64,000 nt of DNA from JAPPHA01 sp965221575 (lineage in GTDB: Bacteria; Pseudomonadota; Alphaproteobacteria; Rhodobacterales; Rhodobacteraceae), in assembly GCA_965221575.1 (NCBI GenBank), contig CBDCSM010000012.1, forward strand, positions 62,001 through 126,000, read 5' to 3'. Made by a program: the position numbers and the translations under genes. Numbering within the stretch: position 1 is the first letter of the stretch; every line of letters begins with the position of its first letter. Shown here one piece after another: positions 43,257 through 53,137 of this stretch. A model generated the notes under the pieces. The model was given only the letters and a program-made list of their open reading frames with translations. It was not told where the DNA came from and made no database searches.

Positions 43257-44588
43257 ATGCCGATACAATATCAATCCCAACGATTGATGCGCCAGAGGCG
43301 GAAGGCCGCGCTCAAACGCCGGCGCATCGCGATTCTCGACATCGGCTCGACCAAGATCGCCTGCATGATCCTGCAGTTGTCACCAGAGCTCAGGTCGGAG
43401 CCGATCGGCGTTCGCGATGCGCACGCTTTCTACGAACTCTACAGGGTCATAGGCGTCGCGACCACGCGTTCCCGTGGAATCCGTTTCGGCGAAATCTGCA
43501 CGATGGACGAAGCCGAGCGCGCGATCCGGACGGCAATAAGCGGTGCCCAGAAGATGGCGCAGACCCGGGTCGATCACGTCATCGCATGCTTTTCCGGCGG
43601 GCTGCCCCAGTCGTTCAGCGTCGGCGGCCGCACCGAACTTGGCGGAGGCTCGGTGACCGAATCCGACATCGGCAGGGTGCTCGGAAGCTGTGAATCGCCG
43701 GAGCGGAATGCAAGCCGGGAGGCGATTCACGCGATGCCCGTCAATTTCCAGGTTGACGATCGGAGCGAACTCATCGACCCGCGCGGCCTGACCGGTTCGC
43801 ATCTGAGCGTCGATACGCACCTGCTGACGATCCAGGGCCAGGCATTGACCAACCTCCAGCTCTGCATCCGGCAATGTGATCTCGAACTCGCCGGTGTTGC
43901 GTTTGCCGGCTACGCCAGCGGTCTCGCGTCACTCGTCGACGATGAAAGGGAGTTCGGAGCCGTCTGCGTCGATCTTGGAGGCGGCAGTTCGACCGTATCG
44001 ATTTTCCTGAAGAACCACATGATATTTGCCGACAGCGTGCGCCTGGGCGGCAGTCACATTACCTCCGACATTTCGAAGGGATTGCAGATCCCGTTCGAAG
44101 TATCCGAGAGGATCAAGACCTTGCACGGAGGGGTCACGGTCACGGGAGCAGATGACCGCGAGATGATCGAACTCGTCTCTTCCGACGAGGCAGACCGGGA
44201 TTATCGCCGAGTGAGCCGGGCCGAACTGATTGGTGTGATCAAGCCCCGGATGGAGGAAATCCTCGAGGAGGTACGCTCACGCATGGAGAATGGCGGGTTT
44301 GGCCACCTGCCGAGTCGGCGGATCGTGCTGACTGGAGGAGGCAGCCTCCTTCACGGCCTCGACAGGCTGGCGGCGCGGGTCCTGGGCCAGGAAGTGAGAT
44401 TGGGGCGCCCGCTCAGGATCGCGGGCCTGCCGCAGGCGGCATCAGGACCAGCATTCTCGGCAACCGTTGGCCTGACGTTGCACACGGTCTTGCCGCAAGA
44501 CGAGTGCTGGGACTTCCACGCACCGGAACTGGCACTGGACGGGTTGTCTTTCGGCAACATGGTTCGCTGGCTGCGTGAGAACTGGTAG
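43257..44588 (+). CDS. ftsA: Cell division protein FtsA
   Basis: The 443-residue actin-like ATPase has the phosphate-1 motif IAILDIGSTKIACMILQL, the 1C domain region FSGGLPQSFSVGGRTELGGG, phosphate-2 AVCVDLGGGSSTVSIFLKNH, and the adenosine motif IVLTGGGSLLHGLDRLAARV. The C-terminus (FGNMVRWLRENW) is the amphipathic membrane-targeting helix that tethers FtsZ filaments. In nearly all relatives ftsZ follows directly. Here 8.9 kb intervene. Confidence 0.96.
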   Translation: MPIQYQSQRLMRQRRKAALKRRRIAILDIGSTKIACMILQLSPELRSEPIGVRDAHAFYELYRVIGVATTRSRGIRFGEICTMDEAERAIRTAISGAQKMAQTRVDHVIACFSGGLPQSFSVGGRTELGGGSVTESDIGRVLGSCESPERNASREAIHAMPVNFQVDDRSELIDPRGLTGSHLSVDTHLLTIQGQALTNLQLCIRQCDLELAGVAFAGYASGLASLVDDEREFGAVCVDLGGGSSTVSIFLKNHMIFADSVRLGGSHITSDISKGLQIPFEVSERIKTLHGGVTVTGADDREMIELVSSDEADRDYRRVSRAELIGVIKPRMEEILEEVRSRMENGGFGHLPSRRIVLTGGGSLLHGLDRLAARVLGQEVRLGRPLRIAGLPQAASGPAFSATVGLTLHTVLPQDECWDFHAPELALDGLSFGNMVRWLRENW

Positions 44589-44649
44589 GAGATTGACCGG
44601 CAGTATACTGAACGGGAGGACGCGATCCCGGGTTACCTTGACCCCGCGA

Positions 44650-45276
44650 AAGGAGAGAGGGTCGGCAAAAAATTCCGAGTAATCTGTTGACCGTAATCGT
44701 TCGAGTGTGGGCGACATTCACTTGTTGTGCGTCCCATTCCAGTCTTTTCCGAGCGGACAGATCCGGATTTTTTTCGGTTTGTCGAACTTGTCGTAACGTC
44801 TCCGTCCCCTTGTGTTTCCAACGTGGACCCTTCCTGATGCCTTGTAGACGCTTCCCGCGTAGGGCGGAACTTGGGCAAAAAATTCGCAGAGCGCGCGTGT
44901 GAAGCTGTCGCGCGCGGCCCAGTTTTAGGACGACTTCCTGCGGATGATTACGACGACGCGAGATCGCGGGTTCGGGATGTGAATCCACGAAAGGAAGAGG
45001 AACCGCGATTGATCGACCAAGGGCGAGAGGTTCTGCTCCCGCATCACCAGGCTCCATCCGTTGAAGAGGTCGTGCGGTTTGAGCCGCCAGCCAGCGGTGG
45101 AGAACCTGAACAAGGCCACGGGGTGTCCGTTCCAATCTCGGACTGCATGGCGCATCTGGGCACCTGCCAACTTTTGTATGGCCGAGGTGGAGGTAGCGGG
45201 CGATGAACTCGTTCCGGCGATCGCCGTTGCAGGTGCCGGTCGTGATGATCTTCATCTCAAGGGGGCGGAATTCGTC
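44650..45276 (-). pseudogene. DUF4338 (DruA-like) protein relic
   Basis: Read on the minus strand, the first part is RPLEMKIITTGTCNGDRRNE FIARYLHLGHTK. A frame change then gives AGAQMRHAVRDWNGHPVALF, RFSTAGWRLKPHDLFNGWS, LVMREQNLSPLVDQSRFLFL and SWIHIPNPRSRVVVII. These blocks match the DUF4338 family, which includes DruA of the Druantia antiphage systems. Further on, PRWKHKGTETLRQVRQTEKN resembles the later W.xVG.T.GRG block, in another frame. At least two frameshifts break it. A plain transposon-borne DUF4338 gene is an alternative origin. Confidence 0.6.
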
Positions 45277-45588
45277 AAGGCGAGCAAGCGCGGGGAATGG
45301 CGATGGCTCGGCGTTGGGTCCTGCTCCCCGTGTTTGGACGACCGACCCGACCGGAGAATTTCCGATGTTTCTTGCTCCGAGCGATTGCGCTGTTGTTGAG
45401 CCGTTCACCAAGGCGATTGGCGAATTTTTGCTGATCGAGCCGCGGAATTTCGACATAAATTACAGCTAACCAAACGAGCGAAATATCATTTAATAACCAA
45501 TTTTGTACATAAAAAATTTAATCATTGCATAAAATATATATTTCGTGCATATTTGTTAAGGTTTTCGAATTTCCTGGATGTTGGTGCA
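45277..45588 (+). promoter_or_regulatory. AT-rich leader of the ietAS pair
   Basis: About 310 bases without a supported gene. The part from about 45465 to 45565 is the most AT-rich stretch in the window and is followed by the first start codons of the ATPase gene, so it probably holds the promoter. The sharp change in base composition here marks the left border of foreign DNA. Confidence 0.4.
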
Positions 45589-46800
45589 ATGGAAAACTTC
45601 TCGGTCGTGCAGAGTCTGATTAGAGCGGGCCTCTCAAATGACACATCAGCATTTACGAAACAGGTCAAGCGCTTGCGGACGCGTTTGGCGAAGGATGGAG
45701 ATCGAAAGTCTGTTGATACGATTGATCGATTGCTGGCGTCGGTTACGGAAGTGAATTCTCTGGAACCCAGTGAGGTCGAGATGTCTCGAGCGTTAGTATG
45801 TGGTGAAAAGTTGACACGGGAAACACATTCTCCGATTGACCGGGAGACTGGGGCGCGGCTTTGCGAAATCAGCTTTCCCGGTGATGCTAATTTCACGCCG
45901 CCAATCTACGACGAGACGGTTGGGAATGCCGTCGAAGGACTTTTATCTGAATGGTTGCATGCAGTGAATCTGGAAAAGTTCGGCGTTGAGCCGACTCGGT
46001 CGCTCCTGATTTTCGGTCCGCCAGGATCAGGGAAGACACTCACTGCCCATCATGTCGCCGACCGTTTGCGTTTACCGCTAGTAATCGCGCGTATTGATGG
46101 GCTGATCAGTTCATTCTTGGGAACGACAGCTCGCAATATCGCCAATCTGTTCGAGTTCGCCAATCGCTATCAGTGCGTGCTGCTGCTCGACGAGTTCGAC
46201 GCGATCGCAAAGCTACGTGACGACCCGCAAGAGGTTGGTGAAATAAAGCGGGTAGTAAATACGCTCTTGCAAAATTTGGACGCACGACGGGCATACGGCG
46301 TCACTATCGCGATAACAAATCATGATCGTCTACTCGATCCAGCCGTCTGGCGACGTTTCGAAACTCAGTTGCACATAACAGAACCTGATGGCTTTGCGCG
46401 CGAAGAAATCATCAGGCATTACCTCAAGCCTCTTGAGGTTGACGATGCACTGGCCCAACTCTTGTCATTTTGCCTGGCGGGTCGGTCGGGTGCGGACCTG
46501 CAGCGCATTTGTGACTCGATCAAGCGGGTCATGGCTGTAGAGCACATGAACAAGAGTGCCAGTGGCATCTTCAAAGCATTCATCAGAGTAGCTACCCGCC
46601 TACCTTCTCACGAGTCTCCCTACACAGAACTCCTGGCGAGAGATCTCGATGAATTCATCAGTCTTGCCGCAACCGATCAAAGCCTTCCACTGACGCAGTC
46701 CGACTTGGGACGAATTACATCCAAGGATCAATCGACGATCAGCCGTTTAAAGAAACAAGCGCAGGGCAATCCTGAATGGGAGGCACTGAATGCCCAATAA
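45589..46800 (+). CDS. ietA: AAA+ ATPase of an IetAS-type defence / addiction pair
   Basis: The roughly 400-residue protein has the Walker A motif SLLIFGPPGSGKTLTAHHVA, the pore-like SSFLGTTARNIANLFEFA, Walker B CVLLLDEFDAIAKLRDD, sensor 1 VTIAITNHDRLLDPA and an arginine finger AVWRRFETQL. A C-terminal helix-turn-helix-like tail (LTQSDLGRITSKDQSTISRL) ends the protein. I chose the ATG at 45589 over an upstream start at 45553. The subtilisin gene starts before this one ends (11-base overlap). An AAA+ ATPase next to an S8 protease is the layout of IetAS, known from Agrobacterium plasmids and reported among antiphage systems. The GC content is visibly lower than in the dcw genes. Confidence 0.85.
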   Translation: MENFSVVQSLIRAGLSNDTSAFTKQVKRLRTRLAKDGDRKSVDTIDRLLASVTEVNSLEPSEVEMSRALVCGEKLTRETHSPIDRETGARLCEISFPGDANFTPPIYDETVGNAVEGLLSEWLHAVNLEKFGVEPTRSLLIFGPPGSGKTLTAHHVADRLRLPLVIARIDGLISSFLGTTARNIANLFEFANRYQCVLLLDEFDAIAKLRDDPQEVGEIKRVVNTLLQNLDARRAYGVTIAITNHDRLLDPAVWRRFETQLHITEPDGFAREEIIRHYLKPLEVDDALAQLLSFCLAGRSGADLQRICDSIKRVMAVEHMNKSASGIFKAFIRVATRLPSHESPYTELLARDLDEFISLAATDQSLPLTQSDLGRITSKDQSTISRLKKQAQGNPEWEALNAQ

Positions 46801-49312
46801 CCCTGTCCAAATTATCCTGAATGACGATGCATTTCTGCGTGCACCCGAACCAGGTCGGCGCGGCCTCGAGAAAGATTTTTTTGAGAACAATGATGCTGGT
46901 TTCGCGCACCATAAGGCAGAGCTTCTCTCAACGGTTGATGACATCCGCGCAACGATCAGTTCATGGCCTTACGGTCCTGCGGCATACTTGCGCGTTCGCA
47001 TGCGCATTGAAGCCCTTGCCAAATCGTACCGTCCGAATGCCGCGCTCTTTACCGATGACAATTTTCCCTGTGTCGGAGCTGGTGCCGTTGGGACCGTCTA
47101 TTTCCGCGCCCCACTGATCTATCTTGGGCACCTGCGAAAGCGAATCGAACAAGCAGAAATTCAAGTTGAAGTGAAAATCAATCGTCGTACGGGAAAGACC
47201 TACAAGGCACCAAGCCGAGCGCGCTCCGAGGTTGGTGCGATTGATACGATTGAAATTTCGCCACCTCGCGAAAAGTGCGCATTCACAGCTGCAGAAGCAA
47301 TCGACATGCTTAGAGATCCTGCAACTGTGTCAGGGTATCTCGTTGAGCTGTTCGAGACCCCGGGCGATCCGGAAATCACCGATGATCCACTCGGCCGAAA
47401 CGTGCTGCAAACCTCTCTGGAAGAGACATTCAATGGGTTTGGACCAGGTACATACGTGTTTCTTGCCCCTCCAGTTGGACGCACTCCGGTTCTGGAATTA
47501 AAGCTCACCGAAGACGACGCTCCTGCATTCATCGAGAGGCGGCGCGGGATTGTCACAAGTGACTTCGTCCGTCACGGTCAACAAGTAACTCTCGATTTTT
47601 CAGAAGACCGGCATGTGCAGGTTCTCAATGAACTGACTGCACATCCGTTAGTTCGCGAAATTCGCCCGCCAGTGATGCTCGAATTGGCCGACGCCGTGCA
47701 ACCCGTGACAAATGCTCCGCCGATTGATTTGCCGTAGCCATCGGCAAAATCTCGTTACCCAACAGTTGGCGTTATTGACTCTGGTATCTCCGGCATCCTC
47801 TCCGACTGGCTCGTGGGCCGTTTCGATTTCTTGGATGAAAGCGATTGCAATGCCAACCACGGCACGAAGGTCGGCGCTCTAATCGCTGCTGGTCAGTCCA
47901 TGAATTCGGTAGGCGTTGTCGCGGAACCATCAGGCTGCATGCTCTACGACGCTGCCTTGTATCCAACAGGGTCATTCCACGCGACCTATCCTCGGGGCTT
48001 TACCGACTTCCTAGACGAAGTTGAACAGGCCGTGATTGAAGCACGCGATACCTTTGGGATACGGATTTTCAATCTATCGATTAATGCGAAGGCTGCGGTT
48101 GAGCCTTATAGGTACAGCATCTACGCGGCGCGTCTCGACACTATCGCCGACCGGAACGGCGTAGTCTTTGTCAATTCTGCGGGCAATCTGCCACCCCAAG
48201 AGGCGCGCTCGCCCTGGCAGAAGAAACCTGTTGACGTTGTTGCATATTTTGCAAGTCGTACTAGCTCAGACACCATTATGAAACCTGCTGAAAGCGTGCG
48301 TAACCTTTCGGTTGGTGCGCTCAATCCGCCTGGCACACCTCATCTGGAAGATGCACCGACAATCTATACTCGACGTGGCCCGGGCCTGCAGGTCGGCGTT
48401 AAACCAGATCTCGCAGCCTACGGCGGGGCCGGTGTTCCGCGAGGGCAGAACACCGGTCTCAATTCTGTCGATGCCAATGGCAGATCGATTCCACTTCTTG
48501 GCACAAGCTACGCAGCGCCCCTTGTCGCTCGCACACTTGCGGGACTCGATGCGATGACTCACGGAGGACTTGAGACTGAAGCGCTAAAGGCGATGCTTCT
48601 GCACACGGCGACCATGCCCTACCCTTTGACGCGGCGCGGGATAAAAAACGGCCTTGATCGTCAATTCGCCGGATTTGGCATGCCGGTGAGCGCTCAAGAG
48701 ATGATCGAAACCGGCGACCATCAGATCACGCTGGTGTTCCAAAGCCGCCTGACGATCGGAGAGCGACGCCCGGCAATTTTGCGATTTCCTTTCGCTTGGC
48801 CTGCCTCGCTCGTCGATCCGTCGACAGGCGCATGTTCGGGTCGAGCAAAGATGACACTTGTATTCGGCCCACCGCTAGATCCAGCGTTTGGCGCTGAATT
48901 CGTGCGCATCAATCTAGAGGCAAGTCTCCGTCAGCGCGAAGCCAAGCAAGATGCAGGCAAGCCACCTAGTTATGTAAACAAGATCGCTCCAAAATACCTG
49001 CCAAATGCAGCGGGGCTTGGTTTGTCTGAAAGAGCTCTCATCACTCACGGTCTCAAGTGGTGGCCGAACAAGAAATACGAAACGAAGTTCAATGGAGTCG
49101 GCCAAAGCAGTGAATGGCGGCTCGAGGTCACAAGCCTCGTCAGAGCGGAGGCGACCTTCCCAGCCGAGGGAGTGCCCTTTGCCATCATTCTAACAATCGA
49201 AGATAGCGATGGAACTCGGCCAGTGTTCCAAGAGATGCGTCAAGCTTTGCAAGCGAGTGTCGCAAATGCGGTCGATATCCGAACCGCAACTCGCATCCGC
49301 CCGCATGGCTGA
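46790..49312 (+). pseudogene. ietS: Subtilisin-like (S8) protease IetS, interrupted by an in-frame TAG
   Basis: One frame runs from ATG 46790 to the stop before 49313, broken only by a TAG at 47735-47737. The first 315 codons form an N-terminal domain (MPNNPVQIILNDDAFLRAPE). The protease domain follows the TAG in the same frame, with the catalytic Asp in YPTVGVIDSGISG (47777), His in DCNANHGTKVGALIAAG (47858) and Ser in LLGTSYAAPLVARTLAG (48506). About 250 residues follow the domain. An internal start at 47813 lies after the Asp, so a re-started product would lack the triad. With readthrough the protein would have 840 positions. It is therefore either inactivated or read through. Confidence 0.85.
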
Positions 49313-49579
49313 AATTCGGAGGCGCATGTGTGTGATGGCCGATACCTCAGGGGACCGAGCCTCGAAGTTCTTCCATTGAACCGTGCGACTAGGAGACGGC
49401 GCATCCAACTTTTATTCAATTCAGAGTTTGGAATGCGCATTCGGGCGAGATGAATATTGAACTCATGAATTCTGTGAACTCCAGCGCTTTTCTGCCGGTC
49501 CATGATTGGAAGATTCAAGTCTGAAGCGAGAGTGGAATCAATGCAGGGTTCAGTTGCATCCGAATTAACCGGAGTGGGG

Positions 49580-50130
49580 TAGTGCGCCGTGGAAAGGCGC
49601 GTCATCCTTGTGGGTGCGAATCCCACTCAACAGTTGTCGCTTCGGTTGGTAGCAGCCAGAGCGGTTCGTGGAGGTAACGAAATGGACTGAAGCACTCTGG
49701 TGCCAAAGGGCCGCCTTGGGCGGTTCAGCGAGCAGACAGGCCGGAACGCGAAGTGAAACGCCGAGCAGGCCTCGAAACGGGTAATGCGGGAGCCGACCCT
49801 CCTACCTTTAGGGGAAGGCCGACGGCGGTTCGGGAAGCAAGCGACAAATGCACCGAAACGTTCCCGCCGGGGTAGTGGCGCCGGCATGTCTGCAAGATGG
49901 ATGGCGCAGCAACACGGGAAGCCCTGTCGGGGGTGAGCACGCACCAACCGGAAATCCGCGAGGACCAGTCCGGGCCGGCAGGGTGACGGAGAGGCCCGTA
50001 ATACTGTGGACGCCGGGTAATGCCGGTCGAGGGAAGGGGCCTCAGGTGCGGAGGGACGCGGAAAGGATGAACGCCTGCGGGAGTGGGTGCAGCGAGACTG
50101 GCTGCTGAACTAGCGGGTGGAAGTCCCGCC
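49580..50130 (+). ncRNA. Group II intron RNA fragment lacking a reverse transcriptase
   Basis: The stretch starts with GTGCGCCGTGGAAAGGCGCG and continues with a GTGGGTGCGAATCCCAC hairpin, GGTAGCAGCCAGAGCGGTTC, GAAACGGGTAATGCGGGAGC and CAAGATGGATGGCGCAGC. These match the 5' domain I of bacterial group II introns as I know them. There is no long open frame for an intron-encoded protein. The 3' part (domain V, typically a 34-base AGC...bulged hairpin) could not be placed. The plus strand is the RNA strand. Confidence 0.6.
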
Positions 50131-50505
50131 GGCGCAATTCTCAGTTTGGCGCCGTAGTCATATCCCTACGGGTGTCGGGGCGACCCGGCGTCCGGAAGCA
50201 GGGACGTAAAAGCCTCCGTGGGCTGGAAGGACGCTTGTCCCTTCGGTCCGGTCGGACGGGGAGGCGAGCAACCGGGAGGGCCGGAGCGAAAGCGAACGTT
50301 CGTCTGAAGCGGCGAAATAGGCGCCCCGCATGGAATCCGACTTGCGGGGGTATTGGTAGATGCCAAGGGTCTCCACTCTGCCCGATGGCCAGCGCCGATG
50401 CGGAAGAACTGAGGTGAGCACGCATCGGGTCCCCGACGTAGAGACGGCGGCAATCCCGGAGAGTTCAGCGGTGAAAGTCCGGAAGCATCTGTGTTTGGCG
50501 TCAAT
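50131..50505 (+). ncRNA. Further structured, intron-like fragment
   Basis: No protein frame is supported. The stretch keeps the look of a structured RNA, with runs such as AGCAGGGACGTAAAAGCCTC, GGTGAGCACGCATCGGG (a motif also seen as GGTGAGCACGCACC at 49934) and GAGAGTTCAGCGGTGAAAGT. The shared motif suggests that it belongs to a second group II intron copy or to a later part of the same one. It ends just before the IS110 element. Confidence 0.4.
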
Positions 50506-50581
50506 GCCGATTTAGGTCCGAATCCATGATTTTCGATCTGTCATCGGAAAGTTGTCCCTGACTTGTCCACAGGTCTGATTT

Positions 50582-51562
50582 TCAACCGACACCCGGTTCC
50601 GGAGCAATGACCGTCCAGTTTCGGTCATCGCGTACGAGCACGTTGGCGAGAATGACCAACTTGCGCATGACCGCTGTCAGGGCAACCTTGTGCGCTTTGC
50701 CTTCGTCGATCAGCCGATCGTAGAAGCTATTCATGTCGGGGTTGAACTTGATTGCGGAGGTTGCGGCCATGTAGAGGGTATTGCGCGGGAGCATGCGCCC
50801 GCCCTTGATGTATCTCTGTCCCTTTCGCTTCCCGCTGTCATCGGGATACGGTGCGAGGCCGGCCAGGGCGGCGGCGGCGTGCCGGTCGACGGTGCCGAGT
50901 TCCGGGATCTCGGCACAGAGCACGGCGGCGGTGACCGGGCCGAAGCCCTTGATCGACTGCAGGATCCTGGCGCGGCGGGCGAATTCGGGATTGTTCGCAA
51001 TCAGCGTACGGATCGCGTCCTCGAGCCGGGCGATCTGTTGCTCGAACTGCTCGATCATGTGGGCCGTCACTGCGACCGCCTCGGAGGCCTCGTATTCCCG
51101 GCTGGCATTGAGGTACGCGGCCTTGTCCGCGGCCAGCTTCGCGCGTGCCCGGCACAGGTCGGCGAGCTGGAGTTGTTCCTCGCCGAGCGGTTCCGTCACC
51201 TCCGGACCCATGACCTGTCCCAGCCATGCCAGCAGAGATGCATCGAGGGGATCGGTCTTCGCCATCTGGCCCGCGGCCTGGGCGAAGCGCCGGGCCCTCA
51301 GCGGACTGACCACCGCCACCGGGAGACCGCAGGCGTGCAGGCTCTGGTGCAGTGCCCGGTGATAGCGGCCGGTCGCCTCGACGACGACAAGCTCGACACC
51401 GGCCTTGTGCAGCATCCCGCGCAAACCGCGGCGCCCGCCGGCGTCGTTCGGGAACTGCCGCGCTTCACCCGTCGGTGCGATGTGGACGTCGAGATGGGCC
51501 TTGCCGACATCGATACCGGCGACCACCTTTTCCTGATTGCTATTCTGTGCTTCCTGGTTCAT
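50582..51562 (-). CDS. IS110-family transposase (DEDD recombinase)
   Basis: From the ATG at 51562 the 326-residue protein reads MNQEAQNSNQEKVVAGIDVG KAHLDVHI, with the DEDD N-terminal domain (GIDVGKAHLD, VVVEATGRYH, AKTDPLDASLLAWLG). The C-terminal transposase_20 domain has LQSIKGFGPVTAAVLCAEIP and GLAPYPDDSGKRKGQRYIKG GR with the catalytic Ser region beyond. The frame is intact. An in-frame start at 51607 would add 15 residues. IS110 enzymes recombine DNA guided by a bridge RNA encoded next to the gene. Confidence 0.93.
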   Translation of the reverse strand: MNQEAQNSNQEKVVAGIDVGKAHLDVHIAPTGEARQFPNDAGGRRGLRGMLHKAGVELVVVEATGRYHRALHQSLHACGLPVAVVSPLRARRFAQAAGQMAKTDPLDASLLAWLGQVMGPEVTEPLGEEQLQLADLCRARAKLAADKAAYLNASREYEASEAVAVTAHMIEQFEQQIARLEDAIRTLIANNPEFARRARILQSIKGFGPVTAAVLCAEIPELGTVDRHAAAALAGLAPYPDDSGKRKGQRYIKGGRMLPRNTLYMAATSAIKFNPDMNSFYDRLIDEGKAHKVALTAVMRKLVILANVLVRDDRNWTVIAPEPGVG

Positions 51563-51880
51563 GGTCCTCGTCTCATTGGTTGTGTCCCGATACTCCTGTC
51601 CTTGCATATCATTCGGGCCTCGCGCCCCCGCATCTGTTCAGGACGACCGGGACATGATGGGGAGGGGCGACCAGGCTTCCGGACGGATCTTTATCCATGG
51701 TGAGTAGTCGGTCCGACCCCTCCCCGGCGGGGAAGGTGGCCACCTTCCCCGCGATCCCTGTCCCATGCAAGCACGCAACAGGAATGTTCCGATTCATCTG
51801 AAGACGACCATTGCAACGCTGCACTTTTCCACAGATCCGCGCCAACAACAGCTGTGGATAACTCGATTCAATTCTTTTCA
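51563..51880 (-). ncRNA. Candidate IS110 bridge-RNA region
   Basis: In the IS110 branch the bridge RNA is encoded in the non-coding DNA upstream of the transposase. Here this region is about 320 bases long. It contains a perfect 22-base palindrome at 51729-51750 (GGGGAAGGTGG and its complement) and GC-rich inverted blocks such as CCCCGGCGGGG beside it, consistent with stem-loops. I cannot mark the target- and donor-binding loops or the exact ends. Confidence 0.4.
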
Positions 51881-51889
51881 TGAATGATG

Positions 51890-52660
51890 TCATACAAGGT
51901 GAGGAGAACAGACAGGATGTTGTGATCCTTGAATGTCAAGGACCGCGCCCATAACCGGGATTCGGGAAATGGCGCGGAGTTCTCCTGACTGGCGGATGAG
52001 GCCGATTAAGCGGCGATGGGCGGGACAACATAACCCGTCCGGAGCGAGGGCCTCTGGGCCCAGGTGGCGAAGGTGACAGGTCATGCCGGGACTCAGAGCC
52101 CGGCGCCGACCGAGGATACCACCCGGTTGAAAGGGTGGTGCTGCCGAGCCGAAGGACGGTGTAAACGCGGGATATCGCGACGGGTATGGCCGGGTCAGCC
52201 TTAAGCGTTGCGGATGTCGCGGAAGGCACCGCACCGAACTCCTTCTGGGGTGCCTGGTGCTTGAAGCCGGACCCGGGAAAACCGGAAGTCCGGAATTTTA
52301 GGGGGGATGCTGGAAACGTGGCCTATGGTGCGCGCGCCAGTGTCCTACCCGACCTCAGCCTATAACCCCGCCTTGAGGGCAGAGACTTCGGAACGCGTCA
52401 CATGCGGAAGCGAAGGGGTCGGACCCGAACGGTTCGACGCCGCCGGGGCGTGAACAGGCCCGGCGGCACACCGGAAACGACGTGGGAGGCAGGATGGCTG
52501 TTGTGCAACGGCCTCGGGCTACCGGACCAACCGGCTCCTCCCTCCCACGACCCGTTCTGGTGGTCCGTGTGCGAGGTGCATGATCCCACTGGAGAGCCCG
52601 GTGCGGGAAATCCGCACGCCGGGTTCGGAGAGCGGGGGCCTGGAAACGCGGCCATGGGAA
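51890..52660 (+). ncRNA. Group II intron RNA, 5' part, lacking a reverse transcriptase
   Basis: The stretch carries AGTTCTCCTGACTGGCGGAT, GTGTAAACGCGGGATATCGC and GGGTCAGCCTTAAGCG of intron domain I. It ends with GAGAGCCCGGTGCGGGAAAT followed by CCGCACGCCGGGTTC at about 52591-52625, a hairpin that in bacterial group II introns lies just ahead of the reverse transcriptase gene. The reverse transcriptase is absent: the following frame (to 52947) has no such domain. It lies on the far side of the IS110 element from the other intron fragments. Confidence 0.6.
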
Positions 52661-52855
52661 CCGGACTGAGGCCCGGAGCGAAAGCGACGGACAAGCCACC
52701 GGACCCTAAAGCTGGCGCGCCAGCCCCCGACTCTACTGATGCTGGCGGAAGCACCGGTCCCTCCACTGGCGTGCCGGTAGCCGGAATCAAATCCTACCTG
52801 AACGGACGGTGTTGCACCGAAGGCCACGAACTGGTCTCCGCCATTGGACCTGTCG

Positions 52856-53137
52856 TCATCCTGGAATCAATGAAGTGCCGAAACCATGAACAGGCCGACA
52901 TAGTACGGATGGAGGAAGAACGAACGGTGCCGCAACTATTTCTCTGATCAAATTGGGGCCTTCCCCAAAGCGCGATGTCGCTACATCGGCAGTGTGTTCG
53001 AACGTACTGCATGTCACAACGAGGTATTCGTTGTGCACGACAACCCATTCACCGTAGTGTTCGGCCTCAAGTGTTTCACGCGTGCGTTCAAAGGCAGCAA
53101 TTTCCTTCGTCAGGGACGTTGCGTGCCGACCCGACAT
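52856..53137 (-). CDS. Small conserved hypothetical protein
   Basis: The 93-residue protein reads MSGRHATSLTKEIAAFERTR, ETLEAEHYGEWVVVHNEYLV and then FGEGPNLIREIVAAPFVLPP SVLCRPVHG. The EA.H.GEWVV.H...L..T..TFE...A...FG.GP.LIR pattern is one I know from a widespread family of small hypothetical proteins, often near aspartyl-protease-like genes. Function is unknown. Several positions differ from the pattern (VTCSTFEHTADVATSR), so it may be decaying. Its 3' end faces the intron fragment. Confidence 0.5.
   Translation of the reverse strand: MSGRHATSLTKEIAAFERTRETLEAEHYGEWVVVHNEYLVVTCSTFEHTADVATSRFGEGPNLIREIVAAPFVLPPSVLCRPVHGFGTSLIPG

Noticed and set aside
50690..51703. 337-codon plus-strand frame opposite the IS110 transposase
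   Set aside because: It is antisense to an intact transposase and has no family pattern.
52402..52947. 181-codon plus-strand frame through the second intron fragment
   Set aside because: It runs through the conserved intron hairpin and has a composition typical of structured GC-rich RNA. It contains no reverse transcriptase motif.
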